Assembly: GCA_052033915.1 (NCBI GenBank) | Contig: JBPOJF010000001.1 | Span: 1 to 64,000, forward strand | DNA length: 64,000 nt | Reading direction: 5' to 3' | Source of the DNA: CALMZY01 sp052033915 | Lineage (GTDB): Bacteria; Verrucomicrobiota; Kiritimatiellia; CAIQIC01; JAGNIJ01 | Shown here: positions 42,454-51,268 of the stretch, one piece after another | Position numbering within the stretch: position 1 is the stretch's first letter | Layout: each line of letters begins with the position of its first letter | Made by a program: the position numbers and the translations under genes | The notes under the pieces: generated by a model | What the model was told of the DNA's origin: nothing | Seen by the model: only the letters and a program-made list of their open reading frames with translations | The model's database searches: none

Positions 42454-44241
42454 ATGCCGATGTTGATTTCTAAGTTTCACCGATTGATTCAATCGCGTCT
42501 CCTCTGGGCGACCTTCCTCGTCGTCATTGTCTTCTCCTTCGTGATCTGGGGCACGCAGATGCCGAGCCGGAGCGGGAGCGAGGAGGCCAACGCCGAGGGC
42601 AAGCTGAACGACAAGTGGGTGTCCCGCGACGAGTTCCGGAAGGCCTACTTCGACACGTACATGTCCGTCGTGCTGGCGGTCGGCCAGCCGATCAACATGA
42701 CCGATCAGATCAACGAGGAAATCCGCAAGTCCGCGTGGCGGCGGATCGTCGCCATGAAGCAAGCCAAGGATCTCGGCCTGGGCGCGTCCGACGACGAGGT
42801 CAGGGCCACGATCCAGGCGCATCCCGGCTTCTCCATCGATGGCCGGTTCAACCGGAGCCAGTACAACGCGTTCGTGCAGAATGTCCTGGCCAACCTCGGC
42901 TTCAGCGAACTGCAGTTCGAGGAGCACGTCCGCGGCGAGATCGCCCTCCAGAAATTGCAGTACATGGTGCAGCAGGCCGTTCTCATCCCTCCCTCCGACA
43001 TCAACAGGACCTTCAGTTCCCTGAGCGACACGTTCGACATCGAGTACGTGGCGATGACCGTGACGAACTTCGGGCAGGACGTCAGCGTCACGCGCGAGGA
43101 CGCCCACAAGTACTTCCTCTCCGATCCCGAGCCGTTCAGGATTCCGGACCGGGTGCGCGTGAAGTACGTCGAGATTCCCGTGGAGAAGTACATCGCCGAC
43201 ATGGCCGTGACCAACGAAGACGACGCCCTCGCATACTATGACGAGCACATCGACGATTACTGCGTGACGAATACCGTGAGAGAAACGCTGACCAACCTCC
43301 TCGCCGGGGGCTCCAACGTGGTGGCGACGGTGGCGACGAGCAAGGTGGTCACCCTCGATTTCGACACGGTGAAGACGAACGTCCTCGCCGCGCTGACATT
43401 CCAGGCGGCCCGCGACCACGCAGCCGACGTGGCCATGGACTTCGTGGTCGCCCTAGCACCGGATCGCGACGGCCATTCGCCGGAATTCGAGGACGCCGCG
43501 CAGAAGGCGGGGCTGGAGGTCAAGAAGCTCGAACCCTTCGCCCTCGAGGACGAAGTGCCGGGCATCGATGCCGGCCCGATATTCAACCATGCCGCGTTCA
43601 ATCTCACCTCCGCGCCGGACGAATACTTCAGCGACGCCGTTGTCGGCAGCAACCACGTCTATGTCCTCGCGCTGGCCGAGAAACTCCCCGCGCGCGCCCC
43701 CGAGTTCGACGAGGTGGCGGACAAGGTCATGGCGGCCGCCCTCGAGAGCGCCCTGGCCGAGAACCTCTCGAAGAAGGCCAACGAGATTCGCGAGGCGGCG
43801 ATCCAGGCCATTGATGAAGGGAAGCCTTTTGAGCAGGCGCTCACGCCGTACAGTTTACAGTCCGTCACGATGACGAATTTCACGGCCGCCGAAGCCTCCG
43901 AGCTGACCCATGACTACATCGACATCATTCTCCGGGGCATTCTCCCCCGTAACCAGGGCGAGGTGACCGACCTGCTTTCGACGGACGATGCGGTGGTCAT
44001 CGCCTACGTCGCGAAACGCGTGCCCAGCACCGACGTGACGGCCGGGGCCATGAAGCAGCAGATCGAGCAGACGGTGAAACGCCAGCGCGCACGCATCCTG
44101 TTCGAGGATTACCAGGACTACCTGCTGAGGCAGGCAAAGTTCGTGGACCGCGCGCGGACGGCCGCTGATCTGGAGGAAGAGGACGACGGCACGGACGAGG
44201 TTCCGGAGGAAGACACGCCTCCGCTCGAAGACCCGACCTGA
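42454..44241 (+). CDS. PpiD/SurA-like periplasmic folding factor
   Basis: A 595-residue protein anchored by one N-terminal membrane segment (about 16-33, LLWATFLVVIVFSFVIWG). A SurA_N_3-type chaperone domain follows (DEFRKAYFDTY... through FSELQFEEHVRGEIALQKLQY, about 55-170). A long middle region and a C-terminal helical part rich in Glu/Asp complete it; the tail is very acidic (EEEDDGTDEVPEEDTPP). I see no clear parvulin catalytic motif, so it may be a chaperone without prolyl isomerase activity. It would handle outer membrane proteins in the periplasm. AAAGGG lies ten bases before the ATG. Confidence 0.75.
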   Translation: MPMLISKFHRLIQSRLLWATFLVVIVFSFVIWGTQMPSRSGSEEANAEGKLNDKWVSRDEFRKAYFDTYMSVVLAVGQPINMTDQINEEIRKSAWRRIVAMKQAKDLGLGASDDEVRATIQAHPGFSIDGRFNRSQYNAFVQNVLANLGFSELQFEEHVRGEIALQKLQYMVQQAVLIPPSDINRTFSSLSDTFDIEYVAMTVTNFGQDVSVTREDAHKYFLSDPEPFRIPDRVRVKYVEIPVEKYIADMAVTNEDDALAYYDEHIDDYCVTNTVRETLTNLLAGGSNVVATVATSKVVTLDFDTVKTNVLAALTFQAARDHAADVAMDFVVALAPDRDGHSPEFEDAAQKAGLEVKKLEPFALEDEVPGIDAGPIFNHAAFNLTSAPDEYFSDAVVGSNHVYVLALAEKLPARAPEFDEVADKVMAAALESALAENLSKKANEIREAAIQAIDEGKPFEQALTPYSLQSVTMTNFTAAEASELTHDYIDIILRGILPRNQGEVTDLLSTDDAVVIAYVAKRVPSTDVTAGAMKQQIEQTVKRQRARILFEDYQDYLLRQAKFVDRARTAADLEEEDDGTDEVPEEDTPPLEDPT

Positions 44242-44272
44242 CCGTTGGGGGGGGTTACGAGCAAAGCCTTGA

Positions 44273-44427
44273 GAATCGCCGTGGACGGCCCTGGATCGGC
44301 TCTGCGCCCGCATCAGCCGCAAGCACAATGACGCCAACGTCTTGACGCTCGGTGCGGGTCAAACTACTATAGATCAAGCCCGACCGATCCTTGACGTTTC
44401 CTCAGCACGGCGGGTAAGGATCGAGAG
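44273..44427 (+). pseudogene. Relic of ribose-5-phosphate isomerase B (rpiB), C-terminal part
   Basis: Reading frame from 44273 gives CARISRKHNDANVLTLGAG around 44303-44359, a close match to the conserved RpiB segment (Ser-Arg-x-His-Asn-Asp-Ala-Asn-Val-Leu-x-Leu-Gly). The following ILDVSSARRV resembles the family C-terminus in which a Gly-Arg-His-x-x-Arg-Arg-Val stretch is expected. A stop lies directly upstream (TGA 44270-44272). The N-terminal two-thirds with the catalytic Cys are missing and there is no start codon. RpiB would act on ribose 5-phosphate, the product pool of the deo genes that follow. Confidence 0.65.
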
Positions 44428-44454
44428 ATCGGTTTGGATATCTCGTCTTAAAAA

Positions 44455-45255
44455 ATGGCGAAGATCACCAAGCGCGTGAAGCAACTGCCGAAGACCGGAA
44501 CCGCCAGGCCGGCCGCGGCCGCAATCCGCTCGGTCACGCCCGAGCGGCTCGCGAAGATGATCGACCATACGCTGCTCAAGCCCGACGCCTCCAGCGCCGA
44601 CATCCGGAAACTCTGCGGAGAGGCCGTCAAGCACGGGTTCTTCTCCATCTGCGTCAACCCCTCCAACGTCAAGCAGGCCGCCGCCCTCGTGCGGGGATCC
44701 GGCGTGAAGGTCTGCTGCGTCGTCGGCTTCCCGCTCGGAGCGAACGCGTCTGAAATCAAGGCCCTCGAGGCCCGGAAGGCGCTTCGCGAAGGCGCGAAGG
44801 AAATCGACATGGTCATCAACATCGGCGCGTTGAAGAGCAAGGAATATGCGCGGGTGCTGAAGGACATCCGGGGTGTCGCGGAAGCCTGCCGGAAAGGCCG
44901 CGGCTTGAGCAAGGTCATCCTGGAAACCTGTCTGTTGACGCACGAGGAGAAAGTCCGGGCGTGCGAGCTCAGCATGAAGGCCGGCGCGGACTTTGTGAAG
45001 ACTTCGACCGGCTTCAGCGCCGGCGGCGCGACGGCGGAAGATGTTGCGTTGATGGCCCGAACCGTGGCGCCGAAGAAACTCGGCGTCAAAGCCTCCGGGG
45101 GGATTCGGTCCTACGGCGACGCGCTCAAGATGATTCAAGCCGGGGCGACGCGCGTCGGGTGCAGCGGAAGCGTCAAGATTCTGGAAGAAGCGCGGGGCAT
45201 CCGGGCGACATCGAAGCCGGACGGCAAACATGGCCGACGCATCAGGCATGATTGA
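44455..45255 (+). CDS. deoC: Deoxyribose-phosphate aldolase DeoC
   Basis: A 266-residue class I aldolase. IDHTLLKPDAS (about 36-46) is the family start; the first 30 residues are an Arg/Lys-rich extension. The Schiff-base Lys is in ADFVKTSTGFSAGGAT, and the second conserved Lys is in GVKASGGIRSYGDA. It splits 2-deoxyribose-5-phosphate into acetaldehyde and glyceraldehyde-3-phosphate. No ribosome binding site precedes ATG 44455, and a later start is possible. It opens the deo cluster. Confidence 0.93.
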   Translation: MAKITKRVKQLPKTGTARPAAAAIRSVTPERLAKMIDHTLLKPDASSADIRKLCGEAVKHGFFSICVNPSNVKQAAALVRGSGVKVCCVVGFPLGANASEIKALEARKALREGAKEIDMVINIGALKSKEYARVLKDIRGVAEACRKGRGLSKVILETCLLTHEEKVRACELSMKAGADFVKTSTGFSAGGATAEDVALMARTVAPKKLGVKASGGIRSYGDALKMIQAGATRVGCSGSVKILEEARGIRATSKPDGKHGRRIRHD

Positions 45256-45412
45256 AATAAGGTCCTTCCCGGCGGTCGTTGGAGCGGCCGATGCATGGCT
45301 AAGGTCGAGATCGTTTCGCACGAGAAGACGGGCGGCGGATGCGCAGTCGGCGGCCGCCCCGCTTCGATCGATTATTGCGGGCATCATTGACGAAGGGACG
45401 CGCAACCCATGA
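45230..45412 (+). CDS. Small overlapping ORF between deoC and deoB
   Basis: A 60-codon frame that starts inside the 3' end of deoC and whose TGA overlaps the deoB ATG (ATGA at 45409-45412). The translation is Ala/Arg-rich and matches no family I know. The overlap at both ends is what a translational coupling element would show, but GC-rich DNA gives such frames by chance. Treat as doubtful. Confidence 0.2.
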   Translation: MADASGMIEIRSFPAVVGAADAWLRSRSFRTRRRAADAQSAAAPLRSIIAGIIDEGTRNP

Positions 45413-46584
45413 AAGCCATCCTGATCATCCTGGATTCTGTTGGCGTCGGCGCAGCGCCTGACGCGGAAAAATTCGGCGATGCCGGAAGCGCCACGCTCCC
45501 CCATCTCGCCCGGGAAGCGGGGGGCCTCAACGTCCCGACGCTTGAAGCCATGGGGCTCGGGAATATACCGGCCCTGATGCCCGCCGGTCTCGCGATCCAA
45601 GGCGTCGCGCCGACCAGGGAACCCATCGCCTGCTACGGGGTCATGCAGCCCGTATCGGACGGCAAGGACACGATCACCGGGCATTGGGAAATTGCCGGCC
45701 TCGAAGTCAATCCGGGTTTCCATGTCTTTCCTCCGGATTATCCCTCCTTTCCGCCCGACCTCGTTAACGCCTTTGAACAGAAGACCGGCCGCCGGATCAT
45801 CGGCAACAAGGCGGCCAGCGGAACGGCGATCATCGACGAGTTGGGCCCCCGACACATGAAGGACGGCTCGTGGATCGCGTACACCAGCGCGGATTCCGTG
45901 TTCCAGATCGCCGCCCACGAGGAAATCATTCACATCGACGAGTTGTACAGGGGATGCGAGACGGCGCGCGAACTGTGCGATCCATACCGGATCGGCAGAG
46001 TCATCGCCCGCCCGTTCATCGGGAAACCCGGCGCCTTCCGGCGAACCGAGAATCGGCGCGATTACGCCTTCAAACCCTCCGAACCGACCATCCTGGAGCG
46101 GCTGACGCAGGCGGGCATCCCGGTGTACGCCGTCGGCAAGATCGAGGATATCTACGCGCACCGCGGCATCACGGAGTCCAACCATACCGGCAACAACCCG
46201 TCGTCGCGGGAACTCGTCAGCCGGTGGACGCGCGAGAAGAAAGACGGGCTCATTATCGCCAATTTCATCGATTTCGACATGCTGTTCGGGCACCGGCGCG
46301 ACGCCAAGGGCTATGCCCGCGCCATCGAGGAAACCGACCGCTGGCTCGAAAGCTACCTGCCGCTGCTCGCGCGCGACGATGTTCTGATCCTCACAGCCGA
46401 CCACGGCAACGACCCGACGTACCGGGGAAGCGACCACACCCGCGAGTACGTGCCTTTGATCGTCTATCAGCCCGGCCGGAAGCCGAACAACCTCGGCATT
46501 CGAAAAGGGTTCTACGATATCGCGCAGAGCCTGGCTTCCTTCTTCAATATCCACCCCATGCCGCGCGGGAGCAGTTTTCTATGA
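45409..46584 (+). CDS. deoB: Phosphopentomutase DeoB
   Basis: A 391-residue alkaline-phosphatase-superfamily mutase. The N-terminal metal motif is LDSVGVGAAPDAEKFGD, GKDTITGHWEIAG carries the phospho-acceptor Thr, and the C-terminal metal site is FDMLFGHRRD plus LTADHGNDPT and DHTREYVPL. It interconverts (deoxy)ribose-1- and 5-phosphate, linking the phosphorylases downstream to DeoC. AGGGA precedes the ATG. Length is standard. Confidence 0.96.
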   Translation: MKAILIILDSVGVGAAPDAEKFGDAGSATLPHLAREAGGLNVPTLEAMGLGNIPALMPAGLAIQGVAPTREPIACYGVMQPVSDGKDTITGHWEIAGLEVNPGFHVFPPDYPSFPPDLVNAFEQKTGRRIIGNKAASGTAIIDELGPRHMKDGSWIAYTSADSVFQIAAHEEIIHIDELYRGCETARELCDPYRIGRVIARPFIGKPGAFRRTENRRDYAFKPSEPTILERLTQAGIPVYAVGKIEDIYAHRGITESNHTGNNPSSRELVSRWTREKKDGLIIANFIDFDMLFGHRRDAKGYARAIEETDRWLESYLPLLARDDVLILTADHGNDPTYRGSDHTREYVPLIVYQPGRKPNNLGIRKGFYDIAQSLASFFNIHPMPRGSSFL

Positions 46585-46631
46585 TTTCTTCTTCAACCGG
46601 GAACGTGGAACTTCTAACTTGGAACTAGCCT

Positions 46632-47945
46632 ATGCTTCCTCAATGGGTCATTGAGAAGAAACGGGATGGACAGGTCCTCTCCGAAGAGGATATCCGCGCG
46701 TTTATCGACGGGTACACCCGGGGCGACATCCCGGATTACCAGATGGCGGCAATGGCCATGGCCATCTTCATCCGCGGCATGACGCCCGAGGAGACCGCCG
46801 TCCTGACCGACGCGATGATGCGGTCCGGAGACCTGGTCGACACCTCATCCATCAAGCTCCCCAAGGTGGACAAGCATTCGACGGGCGGCATCGGCGACAA
46901 GGTGTCGCTGGTCCTTGCTCCCCTCATCGCCTGCTGCGATGTCGCCGTTCCCATGATCTCCGGACGCGGGCTCGGAATCACCGGCGGCACGCTGGACAAA
47001 CTGGAATCCATTCCCGGCTACCGGACCGATCTCTCGGAAAAGGAATTTGTGGAGACCGTCCGCGCGTGCGGATGTTCGATCACGGGGCAGACCGGACGGC
47101 TGGCCCCCGCGGATAAGAAGCTGTACGCCCTTCGCGACGTGACCGGCACCGTCCCTTCCATTCCGCTCATCACGGCCAGCATCATGTCCAAGAAACTGGC
47201 CGAGGGCATCGACTCCCTCGTGCTCGACGTGAAGTCCGGGAAAGGCGCGTTCATGAAGACCCGCGAGCAGGCGCGCGTCCTCGCCGAAAGCATGGTCCGG
47301 GTCGGCGCGTGCATGGGCAAAGGCATGGCGGCGCTGATCACGGACATGGAACAGCCTCTCGGCGGCGCGGCGGGCAACGCGCTGGAAGTGATGGAATCCG
47401 TCCGGACGTTGCAGGCCCAGGGGCCCGCGGACCTCACGGAAATCACGATTCTTTTCGGCATACGCATGTTGCGGCTCGCCGGCAAAGCCGGCGACGACGA
47501 ATCCGCGCGCGCGACACTCGTGAAACACCTGCAATCCGGCGCCGCCTTCGAAAAGTTCAAGGAGATGGTCGAACGGCAGGGAGGCGATCCGCGAGCCCTC
47601 GATGACTTCAGCCGGCTGCCGACGGCCCGGTTGAAAGACACGATCCCCTCTCCTCGCGCGGGCTATGTCGCGGAAGTGCACGCCGAGCAGATCGGCAAGG
47701 GCTGCATCATTCTGGGCGCGGGGAGAAAGAAGACGGATGACAAGGTGGATTTCGCCGTCGGCGTTTCCGACTTGATCAAGGAAGGCGACAAGGTGGAGAA
47801 AGGCCGGCCACTGGTCACGATACACGCCAACGATACGGCCCGGCTCTCCGAGGGGCGCGCGATGATCGAACAGGCTTTCAGGATTTCCGATGAGAAGCCC
47901 GCGCAGCGGCCCCTGGTATACGAAACCATTCTGCCGAAAGGATGA
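46632..47945 (+). CDS. deoA: Thymidine/pyrimidine-nucleoside phosphorylase
   Basis: A 437-residue phosphorylase. Signature motifs are VDKHSTGGIGDKVSLVLAPL (about 78-97, phosphate binding), MISGRGLGITGGTLDKLESI (about 113-132, substrate), and the C-terminal PYNP domain (from about 350, GYVAEVHAEQIG). It cleaves thymidine, deoxyuridine or uridine with phosphate to the free base and pentose-1-phosphate. Sequence alone does not separate DeoA from Pdp; length (437) fits either. It starts 47 bases after deoB. Confidence 0.93.
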   Translation: MLPQWVIEKKRDGQVLSEEDIRAFIDGYTRGDIPDYQMAAMAMAIFIRGMTPEETAVLTDAMMRSGDLVDTSSIKLPKVDKHSTGGIGDKVSLVLAPLIACCDVAVPMISGRGLGITGGTLDKLESIPGYRTDLSEKEFVETVRACGCSITGQTGRLAPADKKLYALRDVTGTVPSIPLITASIMSKKLAEGIDSLVLDVKSGKGAFMKTREQARVLAESMVRVGACMGKGMAALITDMEQPLGGAAGNALEVMESVRTLQAQGPADLTEITILFGIRMLRLAGKAGDDESARATLVKHLQSGAAFEKFKEMVERQGGDPRALDDFSRLPTARLKDTIPSPRAGYVAEVHAEQIGKGCIILGAGRKKTDDKVDFAVGVSDLIKEGDKVEKGRPLVTIHANDTARLSEGRAMIEQAFRISDEKPAQRPLVYETILPKG

Positions 47946-47949
47946 CACC

Positions 47950-48777
47950 GTGGACTCAACGACTCTCGACAAGGCGCTCAAATATGTTCGGGGGCAATGG
48001 CCCAAGGCCAAACCCTCATTCGGTTTGATTTGCGGGTCCGGCTGGAGCAACGTGGTCGCCGCGTTCCGAATGAAGGAATCCATGGCCTACGACCAGATCC
48101 CGGGGCTCGGCGCGCCGGGGGTTGCGGGTCACGCGGGACGCCTGATATGGGCAGTGAACAAGGGGCATGACACGTTCATTTTCCAGGGTCGCCGTCATTG
48201 GTATGAGGGCGAGGGATGGACTCCCGTGGCCATTCCGGTCTACCTGATGAAGCACATGGGCGTAACCGCCGTCGTCATCACCAACGCCGCGGGCGGGATC
48301 CGGAAGGATTTGAAGCCCGGCGATCTGATGCTCATCGAGGACCACATCAACTTCATCGGCAGCAACCCTCTCATCGGGCGGCACAACCCGGCCTGGGGCC
48401 CTCGGTTTCCGGACCAGTCGCGTGTGTACGACGCCAGGCTGCGCCTTGCGGCGGAGAAAGCCGCGAAAAAGGCGCATGTGAACCTGAAACACGGCATTTA
48501 CCTGGCCACATCCGGCCCGATCTATGAAACGCCGGCGGAAATCCGCGCGTTCCGGATTCTCGGCGCGGATGCGGTCGGCATGTCCACCGTTCCCGAATCG
48601 CTCCTCGCGCACGCCGCCGGGTTGCGCGTGATGGGGTTGTCCTGCATCACCAATTTCGCGTCGGGCATTACGAAGGAGCCGCTCACCCACGACGAAGTGA
48701 CCTCGGTGACCCGGGCCGTCATGCCCAAGATGAAAACCTTGCTGTCCGAGCTTTGGAAGGAGTTGTCCCATGAGTGA
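47950..48777 (+). CDS. Purine nucleoside phosphorylase (trimeric class)
   Basis: A 275-residue phosphorylase. The conserved motifs are FGLICGSGWSN, GHAGRLIWAV, GRRHWYEGE, ITNAAGG, HINFIGSNPLIG and GPIYETPAEIRAFR. They place it in the low-molecular-mass PunA class, which prefers inosine and guanosine, and not in the hexameric DeoD class usual in deo operons. The start is GTG 47950 after AAAGGA, four bases from the deoA stop; an in-frame ATG within deoA (47890) adds unrelated sequence. Its stop overlaps cdd by eight bases. Confidence 0.92.
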   Translation: MDSTTLDKALKYVRGQWPKAKPSFGLICGSGWSNVVAAFRMKESMAYDQIPGLGAPGVAGHAGRLIWAVNKGHDTFIFQGRRHWYEGEGWTPVAIPVYLMKHMGVTAVVITNAAGGIRKDLKPGDLMLIEDHINFIGSNPLIGRHNPAWGPRFPDQSRVYDARLRLAAEKAAKKAHVNLKHGIYLATSGPIYETPAEIRAFRILGADAVGMSTVPESLLAHAAGLRVMGLSCITNFASGITKEPLTHDEVTSVTRAVMPKMKTLLSELWKELSHE

Positions 48778-49168
48778 GAACAGCCCGAAGAAACTCCTCG
48801 AAGCCGCCGCGCGCGTCATGGAGAACGCGTATGCCCCCTACTCCAAGTTCAAGGTCGGCTCCGCCCTGTTGACGGATGACGGCGCCATCGTCACCGGCTG
48901 CAACGTCGAAAACTCATCCTTCGGACTCACCAACTGCGCCGAGCGGACCGCGCTGTTTACCGCTGTGGCCTCCGGAAAAACGAAATTCCAAGCCGTCGCC
49001 ATCGTGGCCGACGGCGATCAGAAACCGTATCCGTGCGGCGCATGTCGGCAGGTCCTGTCTGAATTCTGTTCTCCCGGAACGCCCGTCTACATGGCCTCGC
49101 GCGGAACCCTCGACGCATTCGAGACCACCACGCTGGGCGAACTCCTGCCCAAGGTCTTCAGACTGTAG
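48770..49168 (+). CDS. cdd: Cytidine deaminase
   Basis: A 132-residue tetrameric-type deaminase. Zinc ligands are Cys56 (TNCAERTA, with catalytic Glu58) and Cys89/Cys92 (PCGACRQ); CNVENSS (44-50) binds the ribose. It converts (deoxy)cytidine to (deoxy)uridine, feeding the pyrimidine phosphorylase upstream. It overlaps the purine phosphorylase gene by eight bases and ends the deo cluster. Length is standard for the homotetrameric class. Confidence 0.95.
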   Translation: MSENSPKKLLEAAARVMENAYAPYSKFKVGSALLTDDGAIVTGCNVENSSFGLTNCAERTALFTAVASGKTKFQAVAIVADGDQKPYPCGACRQVLSEFCSPGTPVYMASRGTLDAFETTTLGELLPKVFRL

Positions 49169-49230
49169 CGCCCACGGGGAGATGGGTCAGACCGTCCGCC
49201 TTGTTTCACCAGGAAAGGGCGATTTCGGGC

Positions 49231-49268
49231 AACAAAAACGGCCCTGAAACATGTGTTTCAGGGCCGTT
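49231..49268 (-). terminator. Strong intrinsic terminator of the initiator tRNA gene
   Basis: AACGGCCCTGAAACA and TGTTTCAGGGCCGTT (49237-49251 and 49254-49268) form a perfect 15-bp stem with a 2-base apparent loop. On the minus strand the stem is followed by TTTGTT (49231-49236). It lies four bases downstream of the tRNA. Confidence 0.9.
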
Positions 49269-49272
49269 AAGT

Positions 49273-49349
<77 letters not shown>

Positions 49350-49457
49350 GTCCGTTCCGCAATGTGCGTTTGAAAATATCGGATGTTTGTCGGAATGCAA
49401 GAATAAACCTGTCGAAACTGGGAAACAGATGCCGGCGAAGGCAGACTGTCTACGGGT

Positions 49458-49709
49458 TCAATACTGTTTCTCGTATTCTCCGTGCCCCAGCCTCTTGAGC
49501 TTGTGAAAGCCCGCGCGTTTGGCACGGTCATCAAACCCGCTTCTTGATCCCCCTACCCGGGGAGGCGAAATCTTTCGCTCCACGGGGCCGCCGCATTTTG
49601 GACAGAATGCAACCGGGCTCTGCTCTATCTTCTCGAGTTGCTCGAAGCCCTTCCGGCAAAAATCGCAGCCCCTGAGTTCGTTGCAACAGATGTACTCACG
49701 AATGGGCAC
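49458..49709 (-). CDS. FmdB-family zinc-ribbon protein
   Basis: An 83-residue protein with the FmdB/YgiT-like layout: an N-terminal PIREY strand, a zinc ribbon with CxxC at Cys15/Cys18 (CDFC) and Cys36/Cys39 (CPKC), then GPVERKISPP and a tail ending RAGFHKLKRLGHGEYEKQY, the common FmdB C-terminus. An insert with two more cysteines (Cys8, Cys9) precedes the first knuckle, which is unusual. The GTG start at 49709 follows GGAGG ten bases upstream and gives the normal family N-terminus; the ATG at 49745 does not. FmdB was named from formamidase operons; its role is unclear. Confidence 0.8.
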   Translation of the reverse strand: MPIREYICCNELRGCDFCRKGFEQLEKIEQSPVAFCPKCGGPVERKISPPRVGGSRSGFDDRAKRAGFHKLKRLGHGEYEKQY

Positions 49710-49731
49710 GGGTCCAAGTCCTCCAGAAATG

Positions 49732-49759
49732 GAAGAGACGCCCACAGGGGCGTCTCTTC
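49732..49759 (-). terminator. Hairpin downstream of the OmpA-family gene
   Basis: GAAGAGACGCCC (49732-49743) and GGGCGTCTCTTC (49748-49759) form a perfect 12-bp stem with a 4-base loop, 16 bases past the OmpA stop on the minus strand. Only CATTTCT follows, so the T-tract is poor and the structure overlaps the leader of fmdB. Confidence 0.6.
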
Positions 49760-49775
49760 AAGAAACCGGGCAATC

Positions 49776-51137
49776 TTACTTCAGACCGGCTTCCGCCGCC
49801 GCCCTGGTCGGATCGTCCTGCGCCTTGCCTGCTTCAGGAACGACCATCGGGGCCGCCGTCGAGACGCCTCCCTGCTGGTGGCTGCCGCGGATGTAAATCT
49901 CGGTTCGCCGGTTCTTCTGCATGTTGACCTCGGTGTCGTTCGGAGCCACCGGCCGGGTAAATCCATAGCCCTTGTACGTCAACCGGGCTTTTTCAATCCC
50001 TCCGACTTCAACCAGGTAATCCAAGACGGCCTTGGCGCGGCGTTCGGACAACCGGATGTTGTACTCGTGCTTGGAGGTTTTGCGCTTGTCCGCGTGCCCC
50101 TCGATCCGCGCCGTGGCGCCCGGGTCGCGCTGAAGCACCTTGACGATCACGTCGAGCTTGTCGAAGTACCGGGACTTCAGGACCGCCTTGTCGTAATCGA
50201 ACTCGATGTTCAGCGTGAAGAGTTGCAGATCATCCTTCGGATCCAGAGGGTCGGTGTTGTCCTCGATCACTTCGTGCCCGTCGGCGACACCGCCCTTGTC
50301 GGTATCGCGATCGAGGGGGTTCGTCTTGTAGGTCAGAACCTCGGCGCCGTCCTTGAGGCCGTCCCAATCGGTGTCGGGATTCAAGGGATCGGTCTTGTAG
50401 GTCTTCACTTCTTCGCCGTCGGTCAGGCCGTCCTTGTCCGTGTCCGGATCGTACGGATCGGTGCCCAGCGCAACCTCCTCGGAATCGAGAAGGCCGTCGC
50501 CGTCGCTGTCGATTTCGCCGCCGCTGACCGAGTACGCCGCCGGCACGCTCGCGCCGAAGCGGTAGCTCACGCCCACGCTGTACAACTGGTGCCATTCCGA
50601 GGCCAGCCGCTGCGATTCCATGGCGAAGGCTTCGTAGCGCGCGTCCGCCCGCAGCGCCCAGACATCGTTGAAGTGCCAGAACAAGCCGATTCCCACGGGA
50701 ATGCACGGGACCACTTCACCGTCACCCAAATCCTCGCCATACACGTTGATCCCCACACCGGCGCTCAAGTAGGGATCGAAATGGAGATCCTTGGTGTTGC
50801 GCAGATGGAACAGAACATCGAAGCCGGAGCGAATGCCCCATGTGTCGTTGCTGATCTGATACTTGTCGTAGCTGAAGGTGTTGTGCTTGAGGTCCGGCAT
50901 GATGTCCAAATCCACCTCGAACGTCCAGCGAGGCGAGAAATCATAGCCGAGTTTCAATTGCAGGAATCCGCCGTCCTTGACGGCTTCGTCGCCCTCGCGC
51001 GTGATAAATCCGCCGCCGGCGCTCAGCGTCCACGGATGCTCCCGGAACAGATCGGCGTCGTCCACCGCTTGAACAGACCCTGTAACAGCCAAAACAGCCA
51101 TCACCGCCACGGCCAACCCGGCAATCAATTTCTGCAT
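49776..51137 (-). CDS. OmpA-family outer membrane protein with TSP3 calcium-binding repeats
   Basis: A 453-residue protein: signal peptide (1-24, ending VQA); an N-terminal beta-barrel of about 8 strands (to about 205, VGVSYRF); Asp-rich type 3 repeats (about 210-300, DSDGDGLLDSEE / DTDKDGLTDGEE / DTDWDGLKDGAE); and an OmpA-like peptidoglycan-binding domain (about 310-425, including IEGHADKRKTSKHEYNIRLSERRAKAV). It anchors the outer membrane to peptidoglycan. The C-terminal 28 residues are Ala/Pro-rich. It is single, with a hairpin after it. Confidence 0.9.
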   Translation of the reverse strand: MQKLIAGLAVAVMAVLAVTGSVQAVDDADLFREHPWTLSAGGGFITREGDEAVKDGGFLQLKLGYDFSPRWTFEVDLDIMPDLKHNTFSYDKYQISNDTWGIRSGFDVLFHLRNTKDLHFDPYLSAGVGINVYGEDLGDGEVVPCIPVGIGLFWHFNDVWALRADARYEAFAMESQRLASEWHQLYSVGVSYRFGASVPAAYSVSGGEIDSDGDGLLDSEEVALGTDPYDPDTDKDGLTDGEEVKTYKTDPLNPDTDWDGLKDGAEVLTYKTNPLDRDTDKGGVADGHEVIEDNTDPLDPKDDLQLFTLNIEFDYDKAVLKSRYFDKLDVIVKVLQRDPGATARIEGHADKRKTSKHEYNIRLSERRAKAVLDYLVEVGGIEKARLTYKGYGFTRPVAPNDTEVNMQKNRRTEIYIRGSHQQGGVSTAAPMVVPEAGKAQDDPTRAAAEAGLK

Positions 51138-51210
51138 GACTCAAGTCCTCCACATAGATTCCAAGGGATGGTTAATCGCTGTGAAAGTAGCACGATTTGA
51201 GACGAACGCA

Positions 51211-51247
51211 ATAGAAAACAGGAACCCGCCGGAGCGGCGGATTCCTG
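51211..51247 (-). terminator. Terminator after the GH94 genes
   Basis: CAGGAA-C-CCGCC and GGCGG-A-TTCCTG (51219-51230 and 51236-51247) make a 12-bp stem with one mismatch and a 5-base loop. On the minus strand it is followed by a T-rich run (TTTTCTAT, 51211-51218). Confidence 0.8.
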
Positions 51248-51268
51248 CCTCCACGGGTTCCGTATTTC

